From DP-36 sp036004365 (lineage in GTDB: Bacteria > Desulfobacterota > Binatia > UBA9968): a stretch of DNA of 64,000 bases. Numbering within the stretch: the first letter of the stretch is position 1; each line of letters starts with the position of its first letter. The notes below the pieces were generated by a model. The model saw only the letters and a program-made list of their open reading frames with translations, was not told the origin of the DNA and made no database searches. Both the position numbers and the translations under genes were made by a program. Positions 16,866 through 24,737 of this stretch are shown here, piece after piece. Location: the NCBI GenBank assembly GCA_036004365.1, contig DASYRN010000200.1, forward strand, positions 1-64,000. The letters run 5' to 3'.

Positions 16866-18284
16866 GTGAGAATGTTTCTCGCAGGCAAATGGGTCGATAA
16901 GCAACAAAAAATCGAAGTGCGAAATCCGTACGACAACTCAGTCATCGACACGGTGCCCAAGGCTGATAAAAACGACGTCGAACGCGCCTTGAGCTTTGCT
17001 GAACAAGGGGCGAAGGTCATCGCGAAGCTCTCCGGCTACGAGCGCTGGAGGATCTTGAGGAAGGCCGCCGATCTGATAGCGGCCCGCAACGAAGAGCTGG
17101 GGCGACTCATTTCGACGGAAGAGGGGAAGATCCTCGCCGAGGGCCGCTTCGAGGCCAACCGCGCGGTGGAGACGATGATGAGTTCGGCGGAGGAGGCCAA
17201 GCGCATCCACGGAGAGACAGTGCCCCTCGATGGGGACCCGGGAGGCGGTAAGAAAATTGGGTTTACGCTCAGGGTTCCATGCGGCGTCGTGGTAGCCATC
17301 AGTCCCTTTAACTTTCCGCTCAATCTGGTCTGCCACAAGGTGGGGCCCGCTCTGGCAGCGGGCAACTCCGTGATCATCAAGCCGGCCACAGACACGCCCC
17401 TCTCGGCGCTGAAGCTCACGGAAATCTTACTCGAAGCGGGCCTGCCGCCAGAGGGAATCCAATGCCTCACCGGTTCCGGCGGAGAGATCGGAGACGTGCT
17501 GGTTGCCGACCGCCGCGTGCGCAAGATTACATTTACGGGTAGTCGGGACGTTGGAGAGCGGATCTGTCGGATGGCGGGGATTAAAAAAGTGACCATGGAG
17601 CTCGGTTCGAACTGTCCTCTGATCGTCATGCCCGATGCGGACTTGGATAAAGTCTCTGCGGCCGTGGCTGCCACGGGCTACGCCAATGCCGGGCAAGTTT
17701 GCATATCGACCCAGCGAGTTATCACCGCGGGCAGGGTCTACAGCGACTTTCTTAGCGCGCTCAAGCCGAAGGTTGAGGCTTTGACCACCGGCAATCAGCT
17801 CGATGAAAAGACGAAAGTCGGCCCGATGGTCCGTGAGGGAGACGCAATCCGCGTGGACGAGTGGGTGCGAGAGGCTGTCGGCGGCGGCGCTCGCATCGTG
17901 GTTGGAGGGTCGAGACGGGGAACGACCTACGCACCGACAGTGGTCGCGGACGTAAAGCCCGAGATGAAAATTTCATGCGATGAGCTGTTCGGGCCTGCCG
18001 TCGCGGTGACGCCCTTTAATGCCATCGATGAGGCGATCGCGCTGGCCAACGGGACGAACTATGGTCTTGCGGCTGGGATCTTCACCGAGAATATTGAGTG
18101 GGCCATGAAATTCGCTCGTGAGGTAGAGTCGGGCAATCTCCACATCAACTGGGGCCCCCAGTGGCGCGCCGATCTCATGCCCTATGGCGGTCTCAAAGAG
18201 TCCGGCTTCGGTAAAGAAGGACCGCGGTATGCGGTGGAGGAGATGACCGAACTTAAGATGGTCGTGTTCCACTTGAGTGGATAG
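16866..18284 (+). CDS. NAD(P)-dependent aldehyde dehydrogenase
   Basis: A 472-residue ALDH-superfamily enzyme that oxidises an aldehyde to the acid. It has the fold's motifs in order: SPFNFPLNLV, IIKPATDTP, TFTGSRDVGERI, catalytic base E245 in MELGSN and nucleophile C279 in GQVCIS, then YGGLKESGFGKEGP at the end. GTG 16866 is chosen because AGGAGG ends seven bases before it; an ATG is two codons further on. The substrate cannot be read from the sequence; the GSN variant beside the catalytic Glu suggests a lactaldehyde/succinate-semialdehyde-like branch, tentatively. It ends two bases before rph. Confidence 0.9.
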   Translation: MRMFLAGKWVDKQQKIEVRNPYDNSVIDTVPKADKNDVERALSFAEQGAKVIAKLSGYERWRILRKAADLIAARNEELGRLISTEEGKILAEGRFEANRAVETMMSSAEEAKRIHGETVPLDGDPGGGKKIGFTLRVPCGVVVAISPFNFPLNLVCHKVGPALAAGNSVIIKPATDTPLSALKLTEILLEAGLPPEGIQCLTGSGGEIGDVLVADRRVRKITFTGSRDVGERICRMAGIKKVTMELGSNCPLIVMPDADLDKVSAAVAATGYANAGQVCISTQRVITAGRVYSDFLSALKPKVEALTTGNQLDEKTKVGPMVREGDAIRVDEWVREAVGGGARIVVGGSRRGTTYAPTVVADVKPEMKISCDELFGPAVAVTPFNAIDEAIALANGTNYGLAAGIFTENIEWAMKFAREVESGNLHINWGPQWRADLMPYGGLKESGFGKEGPRYAVEEMTELKMVVFHLSG

Positions 18285-18286
18285 AG

Positions 18287-19003
18287 ATGCGGGCGGATGG
18301 CCGAAAAGAACTGGAGTTGCGGCCGGTCATCATCACTCCAAGCTATATCAAGCATGCGGACGGCTCTGTGCTGATCGAGGTCGGCGACACCCGCGTCATC
18401 TGTACGGCCAAATTGGAGGAGAAGGTTCCGCCATTCTTGCGCAACAGCGGGAAAGGTTGGATCACTGCGGAATATGGCATGCTTCCTTCCTCGTCGCAGA
18501 CGCGCATTCCGCGCGAGGCGTCGCGTGGAAGGATCGGCGGGCGGACGTATGAAATCCAGCGATTGATCGGCCGGAGCCTTAGAGCGATTGCCGATCTAGG
18601 AGTGCTCGGAGAGAGGACGGTCTGGATCGATTGCGACGTGATTCAGGCGGATGGAGGAACCCGGACCGCGTCGATCACAGGCGCCTATGTAGCGCTTGTG
18701 GAGGCCTCGCGCCGATGGAAAGAGAAGGGTTCACTCCAAGGGGAGTTGATTCGCGATTCAGTTGCAGCCGTGAGTGTCGGTGTCGTTGATGGCAAAGTTC
18801 TTTTGGATCTGACCTATGAAGAGGATCGCCGCGCGGAAGTGGACATGAACTTCGTCATGACCGGAGCAGGAAAGTTAGTCGAAGTCCAGGGAACTGCAGA
18901 ATCCATCCCGTTTACCAAAAAGAAGCTCGATCGCATGGCGGAGATCGCCCAGCGAGGGATTCGAGATCTCATCAAGGTCCAGAAGAAAATCCGAAATCCC
19001 TGA
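18287..19003 (+). CDS. rph: Ribonuclease PH
   Basis: RNase PH trims tRNA 3' ends by phosphorolysis. The 238-residue length is normal and the signatures are clear: MRADGRKELELRPV at the start, EYGMLPSSSQTR with phosphate-binding residues, REASRGRIGGRTYEIQRLIG and the IDCDVIQADGGTRTASITGA catalytic strand. The start is ATG 18287, two bases after the dehydrogenase stop. It is followed by rdgB, a pairing found in many bacteria, and by four tRNA genes whose transcripts it could mature. Confidence 0.96.
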   Translation: MRADGRKELELRPVIITPSYIKHADGSVLIEVGDTRVICTAKLEEKVPPFLRNSGKGWITAEYGMLPSSSQTRIPREASRGRIGGRTYEIQRLIGRSLRAIADLGVLGERTVWIDCDVIQADGGTRTASITGAYVALVEASRRWKEKGSLQGELIRDSVAAVSVGVVDGKVLLDLTYEEDRRAEVDMNFVMTGAGKLVEVQGTAESIPFTKKKLDRMAEIAQRGIRDLIKVQKKIRNP

Positions 19004-19027
19004 ATTGAGACACTCTGATCGGTTATT

Positions 19028-19645
19028 GTGGAACTTCTAGTCGCGACGGGTAACCCTGGCAAGCTCGCTGAGATCGAGGAGGTTCTAAGGAGTTTGCCGA
19101 TTCAGGTTTTGCCTTTGACGAGCCTTTCCCCGCGCCCGAAAATCATTGAGGATGGGAAAACGTTTGAAGAGAACGGACTTAAGAAAGCGCGGACCTTAGC
19201 CGATTTCTCGGGGTATACAACCTTGGCGGACGATTCAGGGTTGGTGGTCGATGCGCTCGGCGGGGCACCCGGAGTTCATTCCGCCCGCTATAGTGGAGAG
19301 GATGCAACTGACACTCGGAACAATGAGAAGTTGCTCGGCGCCCTCGCCGACGTTCCAGAAGAAAGACGCACCGCCCGTTTCGTTTGCGTGCTGGCTTTGT
19401 GTCTTCCGTCCTCATCGGGAGGCGTCCATTGGTTTTTTCACGGAGAGTGCCAGGGCCGGATCACCTACAGTCCTAAAGGCAAGAACGGATTCGGCTATGA
19501 CCCGATCTTTTTCTATCCGCCTTTGGGCAGGACTTTCGCCGAGCTGGACCGAGAGACTAAATGTCGCGTCAGTCATCGAGGAAACGCCCTGAGAAAACTA
19601 GTCCAAGCTGTCCCTTCCTTGTTGGATCTGCAGACAAATCCTTGA
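19028..19645 (+). CDS. rdgB: XTP/dITP diphosphatase (RdgB/HAM1)
   Basis: This enzyme hydrolyses non-canonical purine triphosphates (XTP, dITP) and keeps them out of nucleic acids. The family start LLVATGNPGKLAEIEEVL, the metal-site TLADDSGLVVDALGG, PGVHSARYSGE and FGYDPIFFYP are all present over 205 residues. Translation begins at GTG 19028; no upstream ATG is in frame. Confidence 0.95.
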   Translation: MELLVATGNPGKLAEIEEVLRSLPIQVLPLTSLSPRPKIIEDGKTFEENGLKKARTLADFSGYTTLADDSGLVVDALGGAPGVHSARYSGEDATDTRNNEKLLGALADVPEERRTARFVCVLALCLPSSSGGVHWFFHGECQGRITYSPKGKNGFGYDPIFFYPPLGRTFAELDRETKCRVSHRGNALRKLVQAVPSLLDLQTNP

Positions 19646-19669
19646 TTTCACCTCTTGCCTGTGTAGAAT
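19642..19669 (+). promoter_or_regulatory. Probable promoter of the tRNA-Pro/Arg/His/Lys group
   Basis: TTGATT (19642-19647, overlapping the rdgB stop) and TAGAAT (19664-19669) are 16 bases apart. The distance to tRNA-Pro (19688) gives a leader of about ten bases. This is a visual match only. Confidence 0.4.
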
Positions 19670-19687
19670 AAGTTTGTTTTTGTTTGA

Positions 19688-19764
19688 CGGGGCGTAGCGC
19701 AGCCTGGTAGCGCACCTGCCTTGGGCGCAGGGGGTCGGACGTTCAAATCGTCTCGCCCCGACCA
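19688..19764 (+). tRNA. tRNA-Pro (TGG)
   Basis: Cloverleaf of 77 bases: the acceptor CGGGGCG pairs with CGCCCCG, the anticodon loop CTTGGGC sits between CCTGC and GCAGG, and the T loop is TTCAAAT. The CCA end is encoded. It is the first of four clustered tRNAs. Confidence 0.96.
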
Positions 19765-19784
19765 GCTAAAAAGTGGTGAGCAGT

Positions 19785-19829
19785 GAGTGCTGAGTGAAAA
19801 GAGAGTGAAGGACTCTTTGCTCATCGCTC
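19785..19829 (+). repeat. Imperfect palindrome between tRNA genes
   Basis: GAGTGCTGAGTGAAAAGAG at 19785-19803 pairs imperfectly with CTCTTTGCTCATCGCTC at 19813-19829. The GAGTGCTGAGTG core resembles the palindrome at 59072-59130, so the two may belong to one dispersed family. It separates tRNA-Pro from tRNA-Arg. Confidence 0.5.
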
Positions 19830-19849
19830 GGCAGTTATTGTTCTTTTCC

Positions 19850-19926
19850 GCGCCAGTAGCTCAGCTGGATAGAGCAACGGCCTTCTAAGCCGTAGGTCAG
19901 GGGTTCGAATCCCTTCTGGCGCGCCA
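19850..19926 (+). tRNA. tRNA-Arg (TCT)
   Basis: A 77-base cloverleaf: acceptor GCGCCAG with CTGGCGC, anticodon loop CTTCTAA between ACGGC and GCCGT, T loop TTCGAAT, CCA encoded. It reads AGA/AGG codons. Confidence 0.96.
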
Positions 19927-19934
19927 GTATGTGC

Positions 19935-20011
19935 GGTGAGTGTAGCTCAACGGTTAGAGCACTGGACTGTGGCTCCAGGGGTTGAGGGTTCAAATCCCTT
20001 CACTCACCCCA
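19935..20011 (+). tRNA. tRNA-His (GTG)
   Basis: The acceptor GTGAGTG pairs with CACTCAC. The additional G at 19935 faces C73 (20008), the hallmark of tRNA-His. The anticodon loop is CTGTGGC, the T loop TTCAAAT, and CCA is encoded. Confidence 0.96.
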
Positions 20012-20052
20012 GTTTTGAAAAGATTAGATGAATTAGATTTCCCCCTTTACAT

Positions 20053-20128
<76 letters not shown>

Positions 20129-20442
20129 AGTCTTTCAACACTCTCTTTTCTGGGTCGCCAATTCTCTATAGGGGACCGAGGTCTCCGTACACGCATGCGT
20201 CATGTAGGGAATCCCTTCACTTGATTTGTGTAGGAAATAGCCTACAAGCCGAGATTGTCTCTCAGAATCTGGCATCTTGAAATCCCTTGTCACGTCAACA
20301 TGTTACCCTAATTTTTTAGCTCTTGGTATGCCATTTGCGGAGAGAGTGGCGCGACAAAAAGGAAACTTAAAAATGTAGAAATCTTCAAAGACTGCAATTT
20401 GATGGGGAATGATAGTTAAAAAGGATATTTAAAAAGGAAGCT
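20129..20442. other. Intergenic stretch of 314 bases before an unknown gene
   Basis: No gene is seen. The main content is the sigma-54-like element at 20324-20339 and an A-rich leader ending in AAGGAAG just before ATG 20443. The first half (20129-20300) shows no recognisable element. Confidence 0.5.
20324..20339 (+). promoter_or_regulatory. Sigma-54 (-24/-12) promoter candidate
   Basis: TGGTATG-CCAT-TTGCG fits the consensus TGGYAYR-N4-TTGCW at all but the last position, including the invariant GG and GC with correct spacing. Transcription would begin near 20351, leaving a leader of about 90 bases to the ATG at 20443. No enhancer-binding activator gene is in the window. Confidence 0.5.
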
Positions 20443-21042
20443 ATGCAATACCCAGGAGTTATTGAGAAAAAAGGTTTGACGGAAGTCATCTCCACGGTCC
20501 TGGAAAAACTGGCTGCATCACCAAAGGAAAGACCGAATGCGATGTTCCGGCGCGTGAAAAGCTTGATCGGCCACTACAAAAGAAAACCTGATGCGATTGG
20601 TAAACCGGTCAGTGCACTAAGAAAAATCTCGATTGCCAGCCAGCGGAGCCGTGAGGAAAGTCTCTCAAGGGATTTCATCCGAGAGGAGGCAGCCTTGTTG
20701 GATGTAGCCAGACCAACCCGGCAGCGATTTGTTTATGGCAGTGAAACGGCAAAGCAAGAAGTCGCGGCTCTTGCGGGACTTAAAGAAAATGAAGAGGTGC
20801 CATCGGAGCTGAGGCAAACCATTAGTGAGATCCTTGCTGCACGGGAGCTGCCTACAGGCGAGCCGTCACCCCAGGAACTCGAAGCTATTAATGCCGAGGT
20901 GCTAAGACGAGGACGCGAATTTTTGCAAAACATCACTCCGCGGAAATCTGAACGTGAAGTCTCTTATCAGCCGTATCGTATGGCACTAATTTGGGATTTG
21001 ACAACGTCTCCAATTTTCAGGCTTATGGGGGCGTTATTCTAA
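20443..21042 (+). CDS. Unknown soluble protein
   Basis: A 199-residue protein I do not recognise. It has no signal peptide and no membrane helix. It is rich in charged residues and predicted helices, with many Glu/Arg-rich segments (RQTISEILAARELP, LEAINAEVLRRGREFLQ). A good ribosome binding site (AAGGAAG) lies just before ATG 20443, which supports real translation. It stands between four tRNA genes and a lytic transglycosylase with a 58-base gap, and a sigma-54-like promoter precedes it. No function is proposed. Confidence 0.65.
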   Translation: MQYPGVIEKKGLTEVISTVLEKLAASPKERPNAMFRRVKSLIGHYKRKPDAIGKPVSALRKISIASQRSREESLSRDFIREEAALLDVARPTRQRFVYGSETAKQEVAALAGLKENEEVPSELRQTISEILAARELPTGEPSPQELEAINAEVLRRGREFLQNITPRKSEREVSYQPYRMALIWDLTTSPIFRLMGALF

Positions 21043-21103
21043 GCACGCTCGGCGAGATAGTCAGGTAATCGCGAGTGCGTACTAAGTTCAAGGTGGAAGA
21101 GTG

Positions 21104-21760
21104 ATGCCCGGAAAGATTTCGAAGTTTGCCCGAACTCTGAAAATACTTGCGCACGGTTTAAGCATAGCCCTGGCATCTTTTTTCTTACTTGCGCTCGCCC
21201 CGACTGACCCCTTTGGAGAAGCAGGCGGCCGGCGAGATCAAATCCATGAAGCGGACGCGGCTACGATAAAGATCTATTCTTTTCTGTCTCGCAAGGGATC
21301 CTTCGACCATGACTCGGCTTGGTCTATCTCGGAAGCCATTTTGGAGGAAAGTAAGAAACAGTCGTTGGACCCGCTTTTGATCCTTGCTGTCATAGAAGTA
21401 GAAAGCCGCTTTCGCCCCACGGCCGTTTCGGCAAGAGGGGCGCGCGGCTTAATGCAAATCCGCCCTGACGTCGCGGCTGCTCTCGCGGACGCAGCGGACA
21501 TCGAAAACTGGGCGGGGAAAAACAGCTTAGACGATCCTGTTATCAATATCAGATTAGGAATTTTTTATCTGAGTCAGTTGAAACAGAGCTTCAAGGACCT
21601 AAAGCTGGCATTGACGGCGTATAATTTGGGGCCTACGGCACTCAAAAGCAGAATGGAAGAACAGGGGCCGATCCCTTTCGACTATGCCAGAAAAGTTCTT
21701 TCCATTCATCGAATTTATAAAAACCAACACTCGCAGATGCAAAAATCCATGCAAGCGTAG
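21104..21760 (+). CDS. Lytic transglycosylase, SLT domain
   Basis: A 218-residue exported murein-cleaving enzyme. A hydrophobic segment at about 14-33 (LAHGLSIALASFFLLALAP) is a signal sequence or anchor. The SLT/goose-lysozyme domain (about 85-205) has catalytic E100 in VIEVESRFRPTAVSARGA, then ARGLMQIRP and LALTAYNLGPTAL, the family's three motifs. ATG 21104 is preferred; GTG 21101 directly before it is also possible. It is followed by mlaC, so the two may share a transcript serving the envelope. Confidence 0.9.
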   Translation: MPGKISKFARTLKILAHGLSIALASFFLLALAPTDPFGEAGGRRDQIHEADAATIKIYSFLSRKGSFDHDSAWSISEAILEESKKQSLDPLLILAVIEVESRFRPTAVSARGARGLMQIRPDVAAALADAADIENWAGKNSLDDPVINIRLGIFYLSQLKQSFKDLKLALTAYNLGPTALKSRMEEQGPIPFDYARKVLSIHRIYKNQHSQMQKSMQA

Positions 21761-21842
21761 AGTGTATGAATTTTTATTCGCACGACGTAAAGAGCAAGGG
21801 CGTAGTGGGATCGAAGAGAATGCGTCGAAGACGGAGGAAAAA

Positions 21843-22466
21843 ATGGAAAGTCAGCGTGCTGGCTTCATTGTACGGTTAACGTTTCTGTTCTTTCTAGCGG
21901 CGTTTCCCGTGCAGGCGGGAGAACCCAAGGAACAGCTCGGCGATACTATGGACAAAGTGCTTAAAATTCTCCAGGATCCGGGCCCCAAATCGGAAGATAA
22001 AACGATGGAGCGCAGGCGGCGACTGCGGCAGATCATTTCAGAGCGGTTTGACTTCGCTGAAATGGCCAAACGCTCTCTAGGACAACAGTGGGGCCGTCGC
22101 AGTCCCAAAGAACAAGAGGAGTTCGTAAAGCTTTTTACGGATCTTCTCGAAGAATCCTATGTGAAAAAGATCGAATCTTACAACGGCGAAAAAGTTTTGT
22201 ACACGCGGGAGAAAAAAGATAGCGGCTCTGCGGAAATCGACACCAAAATTGTGACAAAGAAGGGAGAAGAATTCGCGGTCAATTATAAGCTCCACCCTGT
22301 CGGAGAACAGTGGAAAGTCTACGACGTGGTGATTGAAAATATCAGCCTTGTCAATAACTACCGCTCTCAATTCAACCGAATTCTCGCGAACTCATCCTAC
22401 GAAGATCTGGTTCAAAAGATGAAAGAAAAGCGGTTTGCGGCCCCGGCGTCAAAGGAGAAAAGCTGA
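21843..22466 (+). CDS. mlaC: MlaC-family periplasmic phospholipid-binding protein
   Basis: MlaC carries phospholipids across the periplasm between the outer-membrane MlaA complex and the inner-membrane MlaFEDB transporter. This 207-residue protein has a signal peptide (FIVRLTFLFFLAAFPVQA, cut before GEP) and the Ttg2D fold pattern (ERFDFAEMAKRSLGQQWGRR; VNNYRSQFNRIL). I chose ATG 21843, preceded by GGAGG at the right distance; the frame is open 53 codons further upstream into the transglycosylase gene, but that part is not MlaC-like. None of the other mla genes is nearby. Confidence 0.88.
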   Translation: MESQRAGFIVRLTFLFFLAAFPVQAGEPKEQLGDTMDKVLKILQDPGPKSEDKTMERRRRLRQIISERFDFAEMAKRSLGQQWGRRSPKEQEEFVKLFTDLLEESYVKKIESYNGEKVLYTREKKDSGSAEIDTKIVTKKGEEFAVNYKLHPVGEQWKVYDVVIENISLVNNYRSQFNRILANSSYEDLVQKMKEKRFAAPASKEKS

Positions 22467-22516
22467 GCCATCCAGCCAGGAGAATTTCTAAGTCCACCCA
22501 GATACGCATATTGTGC

Positions 22517-22545
22517 TTGACTTCATTACCATCCTTCCGTAATTT
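22517..22545 (+). promoter_or_regulatory. Probable promoter of tRNA-Leu
   Basis: TTGACT (22517-22522) and TAATTT (22540-22545) are 17 bases apart, in the gap between mlaC and tRNA-Leu (22606). It could also serve tig downstream. Confidence 0.45.
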
Positions 22546-22605
22546 TTCATTTGTAGCGTACTGAGCTCCAGAGCATTATTGGGGAACCGGATCCGATTCC
22601 GATGT

Positions 22606-22688
22606 GCGAGAGTGGCGGAATTGGCAGACGCACTAGACTTAGGATCTAGCGGGCAACCGTGGGGGTTCGAGTCCCCCCTCTCGCACCA
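22606..22688 (+). tRNA. tRNA-Leu (TAG)
   Basis: An 83-base class II tRNA. Acceptor GCGAGAG pairs with CTCTCGC, the anticodon loop CTTAGGA sits between CTAGA and TCTAG, a variable arm follows, the T loop is TTCGAGT, and CCA is encoded. Confidence 0.96.
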
Positions 22689-22775
22689 AAGCCTTTTCCC
22701 TACTCCACCGCCGAGTGTTCTGGGTCGCGATCATCTCCTCAGCCGAAACTATGGTTTCTCATTCTGTAAACAACT

Positions 22776-24092
22776 ATGAAAATCGATGTTGATACCTTGA
22801 GTCCGGTCCAGCGGAGAATAAGAGTCGAATTGCCTGCGGACGCAGTCGCGGAAGAGTTCTTGCGCGTCTACGAAAATTTAAGCCGCCGGGCGAGAATCAG
22901 AGGTTTCCGTCCCGGCAAAGTTCCCCGCGCTGTCCTGCAGCGCTTCTACGGCGATGAAGTGAAAAGCGAAGTGTTGTCCAGACTGGTTGAACACACGCTC
23001 AGTGAGGTCGTTAGGGATCAACAGCTTCAGGTGGTCTCTCGTCCCGAGATCGACGCGAATGACCTGGAAGAAGGAAAAGCGTTTGTTTTTTCCGCCGTTG
23101 TAGAGGTGAAGCCCGAAATTCAGGTTAAGAACTATGCTGGGCTGGAAGTAGAGAAGATGAAGCTTTCCGTGGATGAGGCGCAGGTGGAGATGGCGCTTCG
23201 TCGTCTCCAGGAGGGACACGCACAATTAGAGCCCGTAGAGGATCGTGACGTTGTTGAAGAAGGAGATTTTGTGATTCTCGATTTTTCCGGTTCCCTGGAC
23301 GGAAAGTCCTTCCCGGGAGGGCGGCAAGAAGCGTATCCTTTAGAAATAGGCACCGGCAAGGCGTTGCCGGAGTTTGAACGGGCGCTCATCGGGTTGAAAA
23401 GGGGCCACGAACATACTATTAGTGTTCCTTACCCCGAGGGTTATTTCAATCGAGAGCTGGCGGGAAGGACCGTGGGTTTTTCCGTAACCGTTCAGTCGAT
23501 CAAGAAAAAGGTTTTGCCTCTCCTCGACGATGAATTTGCCAAGGACCATGGGGAGGCTTCTACCCTTGATGAGTTGAAGGATAAGATCCGAGTCCGGCTG
23601 GAAAGCGAGGTCCAAGAGATCCAAACTGCTGATCTCAAGGAGAGACTCTTGGACCGCATCATTGAAGTAAATTCTCTTGAGGTTCCCCCTGCCATGGTGG
23701 ACCGCCAGGTGCAATATTTGGTGGAGCGGCGCCAAGCGCGGCTCTCAGCTCAAGGATCGCCGTCGTCGGCAGAGGTGTTTTCTCGGGAACAACTGCGAAA
23801 AGATCTGGAACGTCAAGCGCAACGTCAAGTCCAGGCTACGCTTTTGGTCGAGAAAATCGCGGAGATCGAAAATATCAAAACGTCAGACGAAGAAGTCCGC
23901 CTGAGAATTGAAAGGATAGCTAGGGCGGCAGGTGAGAGAGGCGCAGCGGTGCGGGAAATCTATCGGGAAAGTTCCGCCCTTGAGGATCTTCGCTCGCAGA
24001 TGATCTTTGACAAGACTCTCGAGTTCCTGTTAGGTCGGGCGAAGATCAAAGAAGTCGAGCCACCCGTTGATGCTGGGGACAAAAAAAGATAA
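22776..24092 (+). CDS. tig: Trigger factor chaperone
   Basis: This ribosome-bound chaperone and prolyl isomerase is 438 residues long. The ribosome-docking signature GFRPGKVP is at about 46-53, the FKBP-like isomerase domain is central (FVILDFSGSLDGKSFPGG ... TISVPYPEGYFNRELAG), and the helical substrate-cradle domain is C-terminal. It heads the tig-clpP-clpX-lon group, the classic folding/degradation cluster. The stop codon lies 34 bases before the preferred clpP start. Confidence 0.96.
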   Translation: MKIDVDTLSPVQRRIRVELPADAVAEEFLRVYENLSRRARIRGFRPGKVPRAVLQRFYGDEVKSEVLSRLVEHTLSEVVRDQQLQVVSRPEIDANDLEEGKAFVFSAVVEVKPEIQVKNYAGLEVEKMKLSVDEAQVEMALRRLQEGHAQLEPVEDRDVVEEGDFVILDFSGSLDGKSFPGGRQEAYPLEIGTGKALPEFERALIGLKRGHEHTISVPYPEGYFNRELAGRTVGFSVTVQSIKKKVLPLLDDEFAKDHGEASTLDELKDKIRVRLESEVQEIQTADLKERLLDRIIEVNSLEVPPAMVDRQVQYLVERRQARLSAQGSPSSAEVFSREQLRKDLERQAQRQVQATLLVEKIAEIENIKTSDEEVRLRIERIARAAGERGAAVREIYRESSALEDLRSQMIFDKTLEFLLGRAKIKEVEPPVDAGDKKR

Positions 24093-24126
24093 AATGTTTT
24101 CTGTAAGCAGGAGCCCTAAGGTAAAT

Positions 24127-24726
24127 ATGAATTTTATTCCGATGGTGGTCGAGCAAACGGGGCGGGGAGAGCGGGCCTACGATATTTATTCCCGTCTTCT
24201 CAAAGACCGAATCGTTTTTCTCGGGTCCGCCGTGACGGACGACGTGGCAAACCTAGTCACCGCTCAGCTTCTCTTTCTTGAATCCGAGGATCCGGAGCGA
24301 GACATCTACTTCTACATAAATACACCGGGCGGGTCCGTGACCTCAGGTCTCGCGATTTACGACACGATGCAGTACGTGAGACCGCAGATTTCGACAGTTT
24401 GCCTAGGTCAGGCGGCAAGTATGGGGGCGGTACTCTTGGCGGCGGGCACCAAAGGCAAGCGCTTTGCTCTGCCGCATTCGCGTATTATGATCCACCAACC
24501 TCTAGGAGGGTTTGAGGGGACGGCCACCGACGTGGATATCCATGCGCGCGAGATTCTGCGCGTGAGAGAGGAACTCAACAATATTTTGATGAAGCATACG
24601 GGCCAGAGCCTCAAAAGGATTGAAAAGGATACCGATCGAGATCTTTTCATGACGGGCAAGCAGGCGTTGGAATACGGATTGATCGATGAGGTGATTGTGA
24701 ATCGGCCGGATAGCACCAAGAAGTAA
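24127..24726 (+). CDS. clpP: ATP-dependent Clp protease proteolytic subunit
   Basis: The serine peptidase chamber that works with ClpX. The catalytic triad is S98 (GQAASMGA), H123 (RIMIHQP) and D172 (DTDRDLF), spaced as in well-studied ClpP. I chose ATG 24127 because MNFIPMVVEQTGRGERAYD is the usual ClpP start. In-frame starts at 24067 and 24094 would add 20 or 11 unlikely residues and the first overlaps tig. It is 199 residues long. Gene order tig-clpP-clpX is typical of diderm bacteria. Confidence 0.96.
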   Translation: MNFIPMVVEQTGRGERAYDIYSRLLKDRIVFLGSAVTDDVANLVTAQLLFLESEDPERDIYFYINTPGGSVTSGLAIYDTMQYVRPQISTVCLGQAASMGAVLLAAGTKGKRFALPHSRIMIHQPLGGFEGTATDVDIHAREILRVREELNNILMKHTGQSLKRIEKDTDRDLFMTGKQALEYGLIDEVIVNRPDSTKK

Positions 24727-24737
24727 ACGGGGGTAGT

